A DNA stretch of 64,000 nucleotides from Microvenator marinus (GCF_007993755.1 NZ_CP042467.1:831501-895500), one strand, 5' to 3'. Counted from the first letter of the stretch, positions 24,063 through 32,293 are shown. Notes: generated from the letters alone by a model not told the origin. Translations and numbers: made by a program.

Positions 24063-25364
24063 ATGCCTACTTTTCACGACCGAAATCAACTCACCACGCT
24101 TTTGAAAGGTGTCCGGGTCATTTGCCCTGCGAAGTCCATCGATCGTGTTACGGATGTGCTCATTGGCCCTGAGGGGATCGAGCTGGACTCGCAGGCGAGT
24201 GCCGATCGTGTGATTGACGCAAACGGGATGTGGGCCACGCCTGGCCTCACGGATTTACAGGTCCATTTCCGCGAACCCGGGTTCGAGTACAAAGAGACCA
24301 TCGCGTCAGGCTCCAAAGCTGCGCTCGCCGGCGGGATTACCACCGTGGTGGTCATGCCAAATACCAAACCGGCTTTGGATTCGGCCGAAGAAGTTGAGCG
24401 GCAACACTCGCTTTCGAAAGCCTGTGATGGCGTTCGAGTTCTGGTGGCGGCCGGGGCGACCAAAGACATCCAGGGCCATGAACTCAGCGACTACGAGGCT
24501 CTGAAGTCCGCAGGCGCTGTGGCCGTGACGGACGACGGCTATCCTTTGGCCAACTCAGACATCATGTTGAAGAGCCTTGAGCATTGCGCGCAACACGACC
24601 TCCTCTTCATGCAGCATGCGGAAGACCTCACGCTCAGCAAAGATGGGGTCATGACCGAGGGGCCAACAAGCGACAGGCTCGGCCTCGCGGGGCAACTTGC
24701 GGACGCTGAAGGCGCGATGGTTGAAAGAGACGTTGCGCTCGCGCTCAAGACCGGAGCGCGCTACCATGTTTTGCATATGTCTACCCAAAGAAGTCTAAAC
24801 GCTGTCCGCGAGGCGCGCTCAAAAGGTGCAAAAGTGACGTGCGAAGTCTCGCCGCATCACCTGCTCCTGACCGACGCTGATGTTGACCAAGGCGGCACAC
24901 CGGACACGCATTTCAAGATGAATCCACCGCTTCGTGCCGAGCACGACCGATTGGCGCTGATCGAGGGATTGCGAGACGGCACGGTGGACGCGGTGGCCAC
25001 TGACCACGCACCCCACTCGGCCGAAGAGAAAGCGCGGGATTTTGCAAAGGCGCCTTTTGGTATAATCGGTCTTGAGACAGCTTTCGCATCGGTTTTACGG
25101 TTCGTACATGACGAAACGATTACGGACCAGCGCGCGGTCGAGCTCATGACATCCGGCCCTGCCCGCGTCCTCAACCGTCTGGAGCTCGCAGAACTTCATG
25201 GCGACCTGACGCTCATCGACCCGAACTACGAATGGGTCGTGTCGGAGTCGGATTTTTGCGGCGCACAGAAGAACTCCCCCTTCACGGGCCAGAAGTTCAA
25301 AGGGCGAGTCAGGGCGACATTTAAGGACGGCGCATTGAGATATACTCACGACTTGGAGGTTTGA
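24063..25364 (+). CDS. pyrC: Dihydroorotase
   Basis: 433-residue amidohydrolase that interconverts carbamoyl-aspartate and dihydroorotate in pyrimidine synthesis. Conserved segments: VVMPNTKPALDS, AVTDDGYPL, MQHAED, HVLHMSTQRS, EVSPHHLLLT, HFKMNPPLR and ATDHAPHS with Asp at the catalytic position. The usual HxH metal motif reads DLQVHFREPG, with Gln66 replacing the first His while His68 remains. Similar DxQVHFREPG forms occur in some active bacterial dihydroorotases as I recall, so this is probably a subgroup feature, not loss of function. xthA begins at the next base after the stop. Confidence 0.9.
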   Translation: MPTFHDRNQLTTLLKGVRVICPAKSIDRVTDVLIGPEGIELDSQASADRVIDANGMWATPGLTDLQVHFREPGFEYKETIASGSKAALAGGITTVVVMPNTKPALDSAEEVERQHSLSKACDGVRVLVAAGATKDIQGHELSDYEALKSAGAVAVTDDGYPLANSDIMLKSLEHCAQHDLLFMQHAEDLTLSKDGVMTEGPTSDRLGLAGQLADAEGAMVERDVALALKTGARYHVLHMSTQRSLNAVREARSKGAKVTCEVSPHHLLLTDADVDQGGTPDTHFKMNPPLRAEHDRLALIEGLRDGTVDAVATDHAPHSAEEKARDFAKAPFGIIGLETAFASVLRFVHDETITDQRAVELMTSGPARVLNRLELAELHGDLTLIDPNYEWVVSESDFCGAQKNSPFTGQKFKGRVRATFKDGALRYTHDLEV

Positions 25365-26123
25365 GTGAAGATCATCTCGTGGAATATCAACTCGGTTCGC
25401 GTGCGAATTGAGCAGCTTCTTGAGCTTCTAAGGCAAGAGAAGCCAGACATCGTTTGCCTGCAGGAAATCAAGTGTGAGTCCGGAGATTTTCCTCATCTGG
25501 ACGTGCGATCGCTAGGATACTACGCCGTAGTGCTCGGACAGAAGAGCTACAATGGGGTCGCCATATTGAGCCGAGATCAACCCGCTCTTGTGAGTGATGG
25601 ACTCGAGACCGATATCGGTGGTTTGCGAGAGGCCCGCGCCATCAGCACGCGGCTTGGATCGTTTGATGTTCTCAATGTCTACGTTCCAAATGGTGATGTG
25701 GTCTCGAGCGATAAGTTCGACCATAAACTCAAGTGGCTAGACGCGCTCTTTGAGTCCATCGACTCCAAATGGTTTGATGACGATCCCCTTATCGTATGCG
25801 GCGATTTCAATATTGCTCCGGAAGACGAAGACACTCACGACCCCGCTCAATGGAAGAGCTCGGTGCTCTGCGACCCACGCGTTCGAAAGCGACTCAAGAC
25901 GCTTGAGGATTGGGGACTCGAGGACCTCGGCCGAGATGCACACGAGTTCACCTGGTGGGACTATCGCAATCAGGGATTTGAGAAAGACGAAGGTTTGAGA
26001 ATTGACCTCATCATGGCCACCTCCGCCCTCAAGTGTACAAAAATCCGTGTGGCTCGGGAGTTCCGTGGCATGGAACAACCATCCGACCATGCGCCCGTTA
26101 TCGCTGAGTTTGAGGCCCCTTAG
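25365..26123 (+). CDS. xthA: Exodeoxyribonuclease III (AP endonuclease)
   Basis: 252-residue Mg2+-dependent endonuclease/exonuclease of the Xth family, acting at abasic sites in base-excision repair. Motifs: MKIISWNINSVRVR at the start, LQEIKC (catalytic Glu34), NVYVPNGD, CGDFNIAPEDEDTHDP, FTWWDYR, LRIDLIMAT and PSDHAPV at the end. It starts with GTG directly after the pyrC stop, with GGAGG 6 bases upstream, so it is translationally coupled to pyrC. Confidence 0.95.
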   Translation: MKIISWNINSVRVRIEQLLELLRQEKPDIVCLQEIKCESGDFPHLDVRSLGYYAVVLGQKSYNGVAILSRDQPALVSDGLETDIGGLREARAISTRLGSFDVLNVYVPNGDVVSSDKFDHKLKWLDALFESIDSKWFDDDPLIVCGDFNIAPEDEDTHDPAQWKSSVLCDPRVRKRLKTLEDWGLEDLGRDAHEFTWWDYRNQGFEKDEGLRIDLIMATSALKCTKIRVAREFRGMEQPSDHAPVIAEFEAP

Positions 26124-26213
26124 GACCGCTCTGGTGGGTTGATTTCCTAAGTTTAATTTCTGTGGTAAGCTTTTAACTTAGTGAGGGAAGTCACGAATTG
26201 ACCAGGAAGACCT

Positions 26214-26885
26214 ATGCCCTACAACTGGGACGCAATCAACGAAGACCCCCAAACGGAAACCCGTCTCTATCGCCTTATCGGCGAGATGCTCAAAGGCCGA
26301 GCGAGCATGGCCGATTTGGAGCGAGTGGCGCAGTTCCTACAAAAGGGGCAAATCGGACCAGACGCGTGGCAGACGGTTGGCGAAGCCCTTCACACCACGA
26401 CCAAAGGCGCCCCTGAGGGCTACAGGCTCTGGGCGGCGTGGTCCAAACGGCTACCCGACGTCACAAGTGATGACGAGGAACTCGGTTTGATGTGGCGGCG
26501 CTTTGGCGGAGAACTGATTTTCGCCGAAGACGATTGCCCGACCGACGAAATCGACTCCACCGCCATCGATGCCTTTGATAATAGCGTGGTGAGCCAAACA
26601 GCGGTCATCTCGCTGACCAAAAACACGCTCATGCAATACCTGCCCGAGGGCACTTACAGCATTCGGTTCATCGACGAAGAATTTCACGGTGTGGACGAGT
26701 TCAATATCGTCAAATTGCTTCGTCGCGGCATCCTCCTTGGTGCCGAGGTTCTATACCGAGGCCAATGGATTCCAGTCGCGCTGCACCCAGACTTCGAACC
26801 ACTCACACGTATGGTCCGCGCTGAAGTCCGCCGCGTACTCGCCAGAAGCGCATCTGAAAACACTTCCGAACAAAACCGCGCTTGA
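26214..26885 (+). CDS. PriCT_2-like domain protein
   Basis: 223-residue soluble protein. Residues about 37-101 (WQTVGEALHTTTKGAPEGYRL to SDDEELGLMWRRFGG) closely follow the pattern of primase C-terminal domain 2 (PriCT_2), a helical module normally fused to phage or plasmid primases. Residues about 165-215 (DEFNIVKLLRRG, EVLYRGQWIPVALHPDFE) resemble a GYF_2/DUF4339-type peptide-binding fold. No primase catalytic domain is present. Both assignments are pattern recognition only. The gene ends inside the promoter of tRNA-Pro; an AGGAAG site precedes ATG 26214. Confidence 0.6.
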   Translation: MPYNWDAINEDPQTETRLYRLIGEMLKGRASMADLERVAQFLQKGQIGPDAWQTVGEALHTTTKGAPEGYRLWAAWSKRLPDVTSDDEELGLMWRRFGGELIFAEDDCPTDEIDSTAIDAFDNSVVSQTAVISLTKNTLMQYLPEGTYSIRFIDEEFHGVDEFNIVKLLRRGILLGAEVLYRGQWIPVALHPDFEPLTRMVRAEVRRVLARSASENTSEQNRA

Positions 26886-26910
26886 CACTCGGCCGCTCTA
26901 CTTCTATCTA
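26882..26910 (+). promoter_or_regulatory. Sigma70-like promoter for tRNA-Pro
   Basis: TTGACA (26882-26887), exact 17-base spacer, TATCTA (26905-26910), 24 bases before the tRNA. The -35 box overlaps the last codons of the preceding gene. Confidence 0.85.
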
Positions 26911-26934
26911 TTCGCACGCTCGGTGACGAGCAAT

Positions 26935-27008
26935 CGGGGCGTGGCGCAGCCTGGTAGCGCACTTGCATGGGGTGCAAGGGGTCGCAGGTTCAAATCCTGT
27001 CGCCCCGA
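26935..27008 (+). tRNA. tRNA-Pro(GGG)
   Basis: 74 nt, acceptor CGGGGCG/CGCCCCG, anticodon GGG in loop ATGGGGT, discriminator A, no encoded CCA. Its anticodon arm (26959-26983) is copied exactly at 27821-27845. A terminator follows. Confidence 0.96.
26959..26983 (+). repeat. Direct repeat copy 1, inside tRNA-Pro (possible attachment site)
   Basis: 25 bases covering the anticodon stem-loop and a few flanking bases of tRNA-Pro are identical to 27821-27845. Integrases of the tyrosine family often recombine at the anticodon arm of tRNA genes, leaving the intact tRNA on one side. Confidence 0.7.
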
Positions 27009-27016
27009 TTTCGAAG

Positions 27017-27050
27017 AACCCGCTAAGATTTACTTAGCGGGTTTTCTTTT
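27017..27050 (+). terminator. Intrinsic terminator after tRNA-Pro
   Basis: Stem AACCCGCTAAG/CTTAGCGGGTT (27017-27027 with 27033-27043), loop of 5, followed by TTTTCTTTT. Confidence 0.92.
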
Positions 27051-27056
27051 GCTCGC

Positions 27057-27746
27057 TCAAAGACTCTCAAGCACTTGGATCTTCTTCGGATCCAGTCGTT
27101 CAACAAAACAATCAATGGGTATGATGATGCCTTCTATCATCTTCACCACGTTTGCAGGCCTGAGATCGAAAACCCCGAATTCGTCATTGTAAAAACTGAG
27201 CGAGTTCCTATAGCCAAATGAGTGTTGAAGCTCTCGAAAGCCAAGCTCAAACATGTGTTGGCGGATTTCGGGAACGGTAGCCCTCTCTCCAGCGATCCAA
27301 TCTTGTTGGATTAGGATCGAAAACTTGGATTGGACACCAGCGACGCCCACAAAATCGGTTTGGAACCCCCAGATTTCTTCAGCGGCAATGAAACGGTCGA
27401 GATACTTGAGAGGGTCTTGGCACGGCGAAAGTCCCGGCGAGTCGGTCTAAATCAACGAAGTATCCAAAACCAGGAGGAATTGTAGCCTTGAAACAGACCG
27501 TGCGACTGGAGCGGACTAGGTGTTCTCGCCCACCTCGGGCGAATTCAGCGAGTTCACTTGCGCAGATGTTTGGGTTGATGCCTTCAGCCCATTTGAAGAA
27601 AGCAATTCGAGTAAGGATATTGTTTTCAGACTCGTCCAACCATTCATCTTCATGATTTGTTGGTTCTGATCTTCGATAGTAGGACTGAAACTCTTCTTTT
27701 GCTTCTCTAATGCGCACAGAAACTTCTGTTTATAGTCTTCGTTCAT
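27057..27746 (-). pseudogene. Frameshifted kinase-like gene (polyvalent-protein-kinase type)
   Basis: Two minus-strand frames together read like one protein. The upstream frame (27379-27717) ends with FKATIPPGFGYFVDLDRLAG. The downstream frame resumes at about 27420 with KYLDRFIAAEEIWGF and continues through GERATVPEIRQHMFELGF to DLRPANVVKMIEG and IIPIDCFVERL. The order and the final DxRPxN...PID pattern recall putative polyvalent protein kinase domains carried by mobile elements. The strongest start (GGAGG, ATG 27746) is in a third frame, so there may be a second shift near 27700. It lies wholly between the two copies of the tRNA-Pro arm, so it probably arrived with an integrated element and decayed. 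Translational frameshifting is the alternative. Confidence 0.6.
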
Positions 27747-27820
27747 TTTTCGACCTCCGCAGAGTCCGCATCAGAATAACATTGCCGTCATACAAATCAA
27801 ACGGAAGCCATGTTTCTGGA

Positions 27821-27845
27821 GCACTTGCATGGGGTGCAAGGGGTC
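27821..27845 (+). repeat. Direct repeat copy 2, detached tRNA-Pro anticodon arm
   Basis: Exact 25-base copy of 26959-26983, 862 bases downstream and not part of any tRNA: no D-arm, T-arm or acceptor pairing surrounds it. It fits the far attachment site of an element that integrated in tRNA-Pro. Confidence 0.75.
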
Positions 27846-27898
27846 TGCTTTACTCTCTGAAGGGATGTGCTTAACATATGCGGGTGTGTGGAGTGCAA

Positions 27899-28387
27899 AT
27901 GAGCGAACCCGTTTGGAAAAAAATCAGGGAGGCCGCCCCGCTAAACGCCGAGGGATTATTGGCGGGACTCGACCTGGACCAAAGTTTTCCTGTGGATGTT
28001 GAGGCGGTGGCTCAAGGTATGGGAATCGGTATTGAGCGCACGGCCGATGACGAAGATGGCTGCCTCGTGATTGAAGATGGAAAGGCGACGATCAAGATTT
28101 CTGAGCGTGTGGCTCCGGTGCGCCAACGGTTTACGATTGCGCATGAGCTCGGCCACCTTGCGCTTGGGCACGAGTTCGAACGCACTATTCACCGCGACGT
28201 GAGCCCGCAGCGCCCTTGGAAAGTGGAACGTGAAGCTAACGCATGGGCTGCACAATTCCTGATGCCTGAAGACCGTGTAAGAGTCGTGGCGAAGGCCCTG
28301 AGTTCGTTGGAGGAAATGGCCAGCTACTTCAATGTCTCGACCGATGCGATGATTTACAGGCTCAAGGACCTTGGCATCATTGACTAG
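27899..28387 (+). CDS. ImmA/IrrE family metallopeptidase
   Basis: 162 residues from ATG 27899 (GGAG site). The zinc-protease motif HELGH sits in RFTIAHELGHLALGH, with a downstream EREANAWAAQFLMPEDRV supplying the third ligand (Glu) and the usual EANxFAAxLLMP-like box, and a C-terminal FNVSTDAMIYRLKDLG helix pair. Members of this family cleave phage-type repressors in mobile elements or regulate stress responses. Here no repressor (XRE) gene is adjacent. It starts 54 bases beyond the tRNA-derived repeat. Its stop shares CTAG with the convergent gene. Confidence 0.9.
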   Translation: MSEPVWKKIREAAPLNAEGLLAGLDLDQSFPVDVEAVAQGMGIGIERTADDEDGCLVIEDGKATIKISERVAPVRQRFTIAHELGHLALGHEFERTIHRDVSPQRPWKVEREANAWAAQFLMPEDRVRVVAKALSSLEEMASYFNVSTDAMIYRLKDLGIID

Positions 28388-28947
28388 GATTTTCGGCCGA
28401 TATCGAGCTGCTTCTTGGCTTTTTCCACCGTATCAAAAACAACTTCGGGGTCGGTCTTTTGGGTCTCGAGCTTTTTGACATTGAAGGAGATGAGTAGGTC
28501 CCTTTCACTAAGTGGGATCACCAGCCGTTCTGCGGTACTGAGCGCCTTCGCGATGACTCCACCTATCGCTCCCACCACAAGTGCTTTCGCAACGAGCCAG
28601 ATAACCAGATTCTGAGAAGAAAGGTCTGGCGGCTCCACATTCACGAAGAGCGCGAAGAGCACGTAGAAAAGAAGTCCGATAGCGACTGCGGCGCCAACGT
28701 AAAGAAGAATACCAACACGTCTACGAATGGTGTCGGCCGCTTTGCGAAAAGCGATTTGCTTCTCAACCTCAGCCTCCTTCATCTTGTAGGGCTGAAGCTG
28801 GGTGTTTAGGCTTTCGAGGTACGTATCGATACGCCGTTGCATGTCGTTAAACTCAGGCATCGGCAAATTGGGGGCCTTAGACTCTGGGGCGTTGCCGGAC
28901 TTATTGTCGGCAGGGAGTCCCTTGTTTTCAAGTTCATTGTTAGCCAT
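28384..28947 (-). CDS. Two-helix membrane protein of unknown function
   Basis: 187 residues. A polar, Asn/Pro-rich N-terminus and a Glu/Gln-rich helical stretch (about 35-75) precede two hydrophobic segments (about 79-102 and 115-135, the second with GAIGGVIAKAL), then a basic, charged tail. The layout suggests a cytoplasmic coiled coil joined to a membrane hairpin. I do not recognise a family. Its last codon and the ImmA/IrrE stop overlap in CTAG. Confidence 0.6.
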   Translation of the reverse strand: MANNELENKGLPADNKSGNAPESKAPNLPMPEFNDMQRRIDTYLESLNTQLQPYKMKEAEVEKQIAFRKAADTIRRRVGILLYVGAAVAIGLLFYVLFALFVNVEPPDLSSQNLVIWLVAKALVVGAIGGVIAKALSTAERLVIPLSERDLLISFNVKKLETQKTDPEVVFDTVEKAKKQLDIGRKS

Positions 28948-29001
28948 TTGAGTCTCTTATGAGTTTCTAGACGCCCGTCTGACGGGGAGCGCCCTCGACG
29001 A

Positions 29002-30108
29002 CTAGTCAGGCAAGTACACAAGGTTGATGGTGGCGCGCCATGCACCTAGTCGGCCCGTGTTATCATTCAATGCCCTTAGCGTAATGGTTTGGGGGCCAGG
29101 ACCAAAGTCGAAAACACGCGTCGTTGAGATATGGTTCGTGGTGTCCTTGGCGAGGAAGCCGAAGAAGTGGCCATCCGTGGTGTTGAAGTCGGTAAAGGTC
29201 TGCAGCGAGCTCGCGTTGGCCGTGAGTGCAAGATAGGCCTCAACATCAGTTGTTGAACAATAGGTTTGGGAGGTGGTCGCAAAGGTGTCGCAGAAGAAGT
29301 CCACGCTTCCTGTTGCCACGATGCTCCCAGCGGCCGGTAAGTTGATTTGAGCGCTGATTAGTGTATCGGCAGCGATGCCGTCAAAATAGACCGGATTCGA
29401 GTGCCCCGCGAAGGCGTAAACCGAAAACGGCTGGTTGGTGTTGCCGCCCGTCCCGTTACAAACGTATCGCGTGGAAGTGACCTCACCCGACTCAAGCACA
29501 CCGTTTCGGTTTTGGTCCAAACCAGACGTGATTCGCACTCCACCTGCCACACAGTTTGCGCCAGGTGCCTCGGCCTGAGTTGCTACCAGTGCGCTTAGGC
29601 CTGACTGCCCATCGGAGCCGTCTTGGCCGTTGGTTCCATCCTGGCCGTTCGTACCATCTTGACCGTCTTCGCCGTCCGCACCGTTGAGGCCGTTGGTCCC
29701 GTTGCACACGTACTCGGTGGATTTGACCTCCGAAGCCGAAAGAATACCGTCGCCATCAGAATCGGTTCCGATATCCAGGCGAATGCCACCTTGCCCACAA
29801 TTTGGACTGGGGGGCTCTTCCTCAGTGTTGACCACGGTCTCTGCGGCAGATTGAGGTTGGCAAAAGAGATTGTCTTTGTTGATTTCGAGTGGTGCCAACG
29901 CACCGTCGTTATTGAGATCCTCGCCCACAATCAACCTCTGTCCACCAATCGGACACTCATCGCCGGGTTCAATCTCTTCCACATCCACGATGAAACTTCG
30001 GCCGTCTTGACCGTCTGCTCCTGCTGCGCCGTCCTCACCGTCGAGGCCGTCTACGCCAGCACAAGATATAGAAAAAATAGCCAAAACAAGTGGAAGTCGT
30101 GTCTTCAT
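29002..30108 (-). CDS. Collagen-like repeat lipoprotein (DUF7151-type)
   Basis: 368-residue lipoprotein (lipobox SISC, Cys16). After the signal, GVDGLDGEDGAAGADG and a second block near 140-170 (GADGEDGQDGTNGQDG) are collagen-type Gly-Xaa-Xaa repeats. Between them are three copies of a unit patterned CxxGGxRixxGxDxNxDGxLxxxEVxxTxYVCNG, with Ca2+-loop-like Asp/Asn spacing (DLNNDGALAPLE, DSDGDGILSASE, DQNRNGVLESGE). This is the DUF7151 pattern as I recall it. The C-terminal 130 residues form a separate beta-rich domain. Likely surface-exposed; function unknown. An AGGAG site precedes ATG 30108. Confidence 0.78.
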   Translation of the reverse strand: MKTRLPLVLAIFSISCAGVDGLDGEDGAAGADGQDGRSFIVDVEEIEPGDECPIGGQRLIVGEDLNNDGALAPLEINKDNLFCQPQSAAETVVNTEEEPPSPNCGQGGIRLDIGTDSDGDGILSASEVKSTEYVCNGTNGLNGADGEDGQDGTNGQDGTNGQDGSDGQSGLSALVATQAEAPGANCVAGGVRITSGLDQNRNGVLESGEVTSTRYVCNGTGGNTNQPFSVYAFAGHSNPVYFDGIAADTLISAQINLPAAGSIVATGSVDFFCDTFATTSQTYCSTTDVEAYLALTANASSLQTFTDFNTTDGHFFGFLAKDTTNHISTTRVFDFGPGPQTITLRALNDNTGRLGAWRATINLVYLPD

Positions 30109-30251
30109 GGTACTCCTGAAACGTCTGAATTGAGGCTTTCTACTCTCTCACGCTGGATTTGTCAGTGTCTTTCGGTAAACTTGAGGAATTCTAGAGACTT
30201 GGAGCTTCGGGCCTTAAGGTTAGACGGCTTAAAGTTGATGAGGAGTAGATC

Positions 30252-30584
30252 TTGAAAATTCTGAATTTTTTCAACGTTCATCTCAAGTGGGTACAACCCG
30301 CTTGTACTGTTCTCCTCCTCGGTTGCATTGAGCCGCCGCCAAACTCGAGCTTTGATGAGGATTCCCCAGAAATAGTCGCGGACACCGATGAGAACTACGA
30401 TATGGGGATTCCTGACGCTGCTCCAACACCGAGGGATGAGCCAGACTTCGAGGGCCGCGACGACATGTGGGAGCCGGTAGAACCGGGACCTGACTACCCC
30501 TACCCTGACGGCCGAGAACCCGACCTCGGACCAACCAGCACCGAACCTGCCGCAGAAAGCGATATGGATGAAAACGGCCGTTGA
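30252..30584 (+). CDS. Small acidic Pro-rich lipoprotein
   Basis: 110 residues from a TTG start (AGGAG 6 bases upstream). The lipobox is LLLGC near residue 25; everything after is Asp/Glu/Pro-rich with no predicted fold. This composition is common in lipoprotein linkers of this organism. The gene could encode a disordered surface protein, or be the relic of a larger one. Function unknown. Confidence 0.5.
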   Translation: MKILNFFNVHLKWVQPACTVLLLGCIEPPPNSSFDEDSPEIVADTDENYDMGIPDAAPTPRDEPDFEGRDDMWEPVEPGPDYPYPDGREPDLGPTSTEPAAESDMDENGR

Positions 30585-30634
30585 GAGCGTTATAGCTCCG
30601 TGATAGCTCTCTTGAGCTTCTAACGGAGGACGAA

Positions 30635-30841
30635 ATGGAACTACATGTAGATGGAATGACTTGCGGCGGATGCGTACGGTCTGTGCAACGCGTAATCGCT
30701 AAACAAACTGGGATTGAGGCCGAGAAGGTCACCGTAGATTTGGAGAGCAAATCCGCACGATTCGAAGGAAACCCGCCCGATACAGAAAAGTTGGTGGAAG
30801 CCCTTAAGGCGGCTGGCTTTGAAGCCAAACCAAAGGGCTAA
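30635..30841 (+). CDS. Heavy-metal-associated (HMA) domain copper-chaperone-like protein
   Basis: 68 residues, a single HMA ferredoxin-like domain. The metal site GMTCGGC (Cys11, Cys14) is intact, followed by VTVDLESKSARFEG and a final KAAGFEAKPKG. It probably carries Cu(I) in the cytoplasm like CopZ. GGAGG lies 5 bases before ATG 30635. No copper ATPase is adjacent, so it stands alone. Confidence 0.9.
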   Translation: MELHVDGMTCGGCVRSVQRVIAKQTGIEAEKVTVDLESKSARFEGNPPDTEKLVEALKAAGFEAKPKG

Positions 30842-30842
30842 A

Positions 30843-31130
30843 TTAGAACGTGTAGGTGAAACCGAGTTTTGCCCCAGGCATCACCGGGGTTAGTCGGATG
30901 CAGGCTTCTTCACCGGTATTGTGATCCTTAAAAATCACCATCTCGAGTTTGTTCGCGACCGCCTTCTCCACCCCTTTAAACATCATGGGGAGCATGAGTG
31001 GAGCCTGTTTAACCGCGGAGCTTACTCGAACCAATGTGTTCTCATTGGTTGGTGACTCCGTCTCTTGAGCCGCCAGTGGACTCGCGAAAAGTGAGAGAGC
31101 CAAGAACACTAAAACGTGCAATCTTTGCAT
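30843..31130 (-). CDS. Small secreted hypothetical protein
   Basis: 95 residues from ATG 31130 (GAGG site). Sec signal peptide ending PLAAQ; mature part of about 74 residues with one Cys. I recognise no family. It is convergent with the HMA gene (1-base gap) and divergent from the metallophosphatase. Confidence 0.55.
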   Translation of the reverse strand: MQRLHVLVFLALSLFASPLAAQETESPTNENTLVRVSSAVKQAPLMLPMMFKGVEKAVANKLEMVIFKDHNTGEEACIRLTPVMPGAKLGFTYTF

Positions 31131-31202
31131 CAAAACCTCATCCGTTGAGATTCAATAGTAACAAAACCTACATGTCGCGCAAAGTTGAACTTCGATAAGA
31201 CC

Positions 31203-32180
31203 ATGAAAAAGATTTTCGTACTCGCCATCTTTCTCCTCGCTGCTGCGTCCGGTTGCGAGACGCCTCAGAAAGCTCCTCCTCAAGAACCAGCGGTCGAAAA
31301 GAAGACTGAAACTAAGGAAGAGCCCAAGCCTGAAGCCCCGACCACAACGCGTGATTTTTACAAATCAACCGAGAGTCGAGTTGTCGCGTTTGCTGACGTA
31401 CACGGTGATCTACAAGCTCTGCGTTCCATTCTGAGGGCCACAAAACTCGTGGACGAAAATGATTCGTGGATTGGAAGAGACGCCATACTTGTGCAGACGG
31501 GCGACCTCCTCGATCGCGGACCCGATGAGCGTGCGGTGGTAGACTTGATGCTCAAGCTCGCCAAGGAAGCCGAAGCGGCAGGTGGAGGCATCATTCAGCT
31601 CAACGGAAATCACGAAATCATGAACGTGATGGGGGACCTTCGCTACATTCCGTCTAAGGGATTCGAAGATTTTCAGGACATTCCAGGCGAGGTTCCGAAT
31701 GTCCCAGAGGTCGCCCGTGGTCGCGTTGCAGCGTGGCTTCCGGCCGGCCCATACGCGAAAGCCCTGGCCACACACGGTGTCATCGCTGGCGTCAACAACG
31801 CCCTCTTTGTCCACGGCGGCGTCTCGATGCAGGTCGTGCGCTACGGAATTGATCGCCTCAACTCAGAAACTCTGGCCTGGATGCGCGGTGTTGCCCCCGC
31901 ACCGCCCCAGCTCCTATTGGCGCAGGATGGTCCAATTTGGAGTCGCCGCTACTCGGAACCTGAGCCCTCCAAGTCCGCGTGCGATGAGCTCGGGAATGTG
32001 CTCGATACCCTCGGCCTCAAAATCATGGTGGTCGGTCATACCGTGCAAAAGAATGGGGCGACCCAGGCGTGTGGTGGACGTGTGTGGCGCATCGATACCG
32101 GCATGAGCGCGCACTACGGCGGAAAACCTCACGCACTCGATTTCTCCACCGACCCGCCAAGCGTGATTGTCGCTGAGTAG
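31203..32180 (+). CDS. Calcineurin-like metallophosphatase lipoprotein (Shewanella-like type)
   Basis: 325 residues from ATG 31203; lipobox ASGC, then a Glu/Lys/Pro-rich linker. Metallophosphatase motifs are in order: FADVHGD (about 63), TGDLLDRGPDE (about 100), LNGNHEIMNVMGD (about 137), then VHGGV and VVGHTV, with RIDTGMS at the end. The GNHE-with-DLLDRGP arrangement and the interposed helical region match Shewanella-like protein phosphatases. It would act as a phosphatase outside the inner membrane; substrate unknown. Confidence 0.88.
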   Translation: MKKIFVLAIFLLAAASGCETPQKAPPQEPAVEKKTETKEEPKPEAPTTTRDFYKSTESRVVAFADVHGDLQALRSILRATKLVDENDSWIGRDAILVQTGDLLDRGPDERAVVDLMLKLAKEAEAAGGGIIQLNGNHEIMNVMGDLRYIPSKGFEDFQDIPGEVPNVPEVARGRVAAWLPAGPYAKALATHGVIAGVNNALFVHGGVSMQVVRYGIDRLNSETLAWMRGVAPAPPQLLLAQDGPIWSRRYSEPEPSKSACDELGNVLDTLGLKIMVVGHTVQKNGATQACGGRVWRIDTGMSAHYGGKPHALDFSTDPPSVIVAE

Positions 32181-32293
32181 TTCACACCAGTTTCACACAC
32201 GTTCCGCGCACCTTTCATTTGCCCCGACAAAGCCGTTCATAAGCAGCTCCTAGAGTAGGTTCATCAACACGGACCGACACGAAGGAGTCAGAC

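Noticed and set aside
27057-27350. Separate 97-residue gene
   Set aside because: It is better explained as the downstream half of the frameshifted kinase-like gene.
27821-27845. Second tRNA-Pro gene
   Set aside because: Only the anticodon arm is repeated; acceptor, D and T arms are absent.
28948-29001. Terminator hairpin CCCGTCAGACGGG
   Set aside because: A stem exists but no T-run follows on the minus strand.
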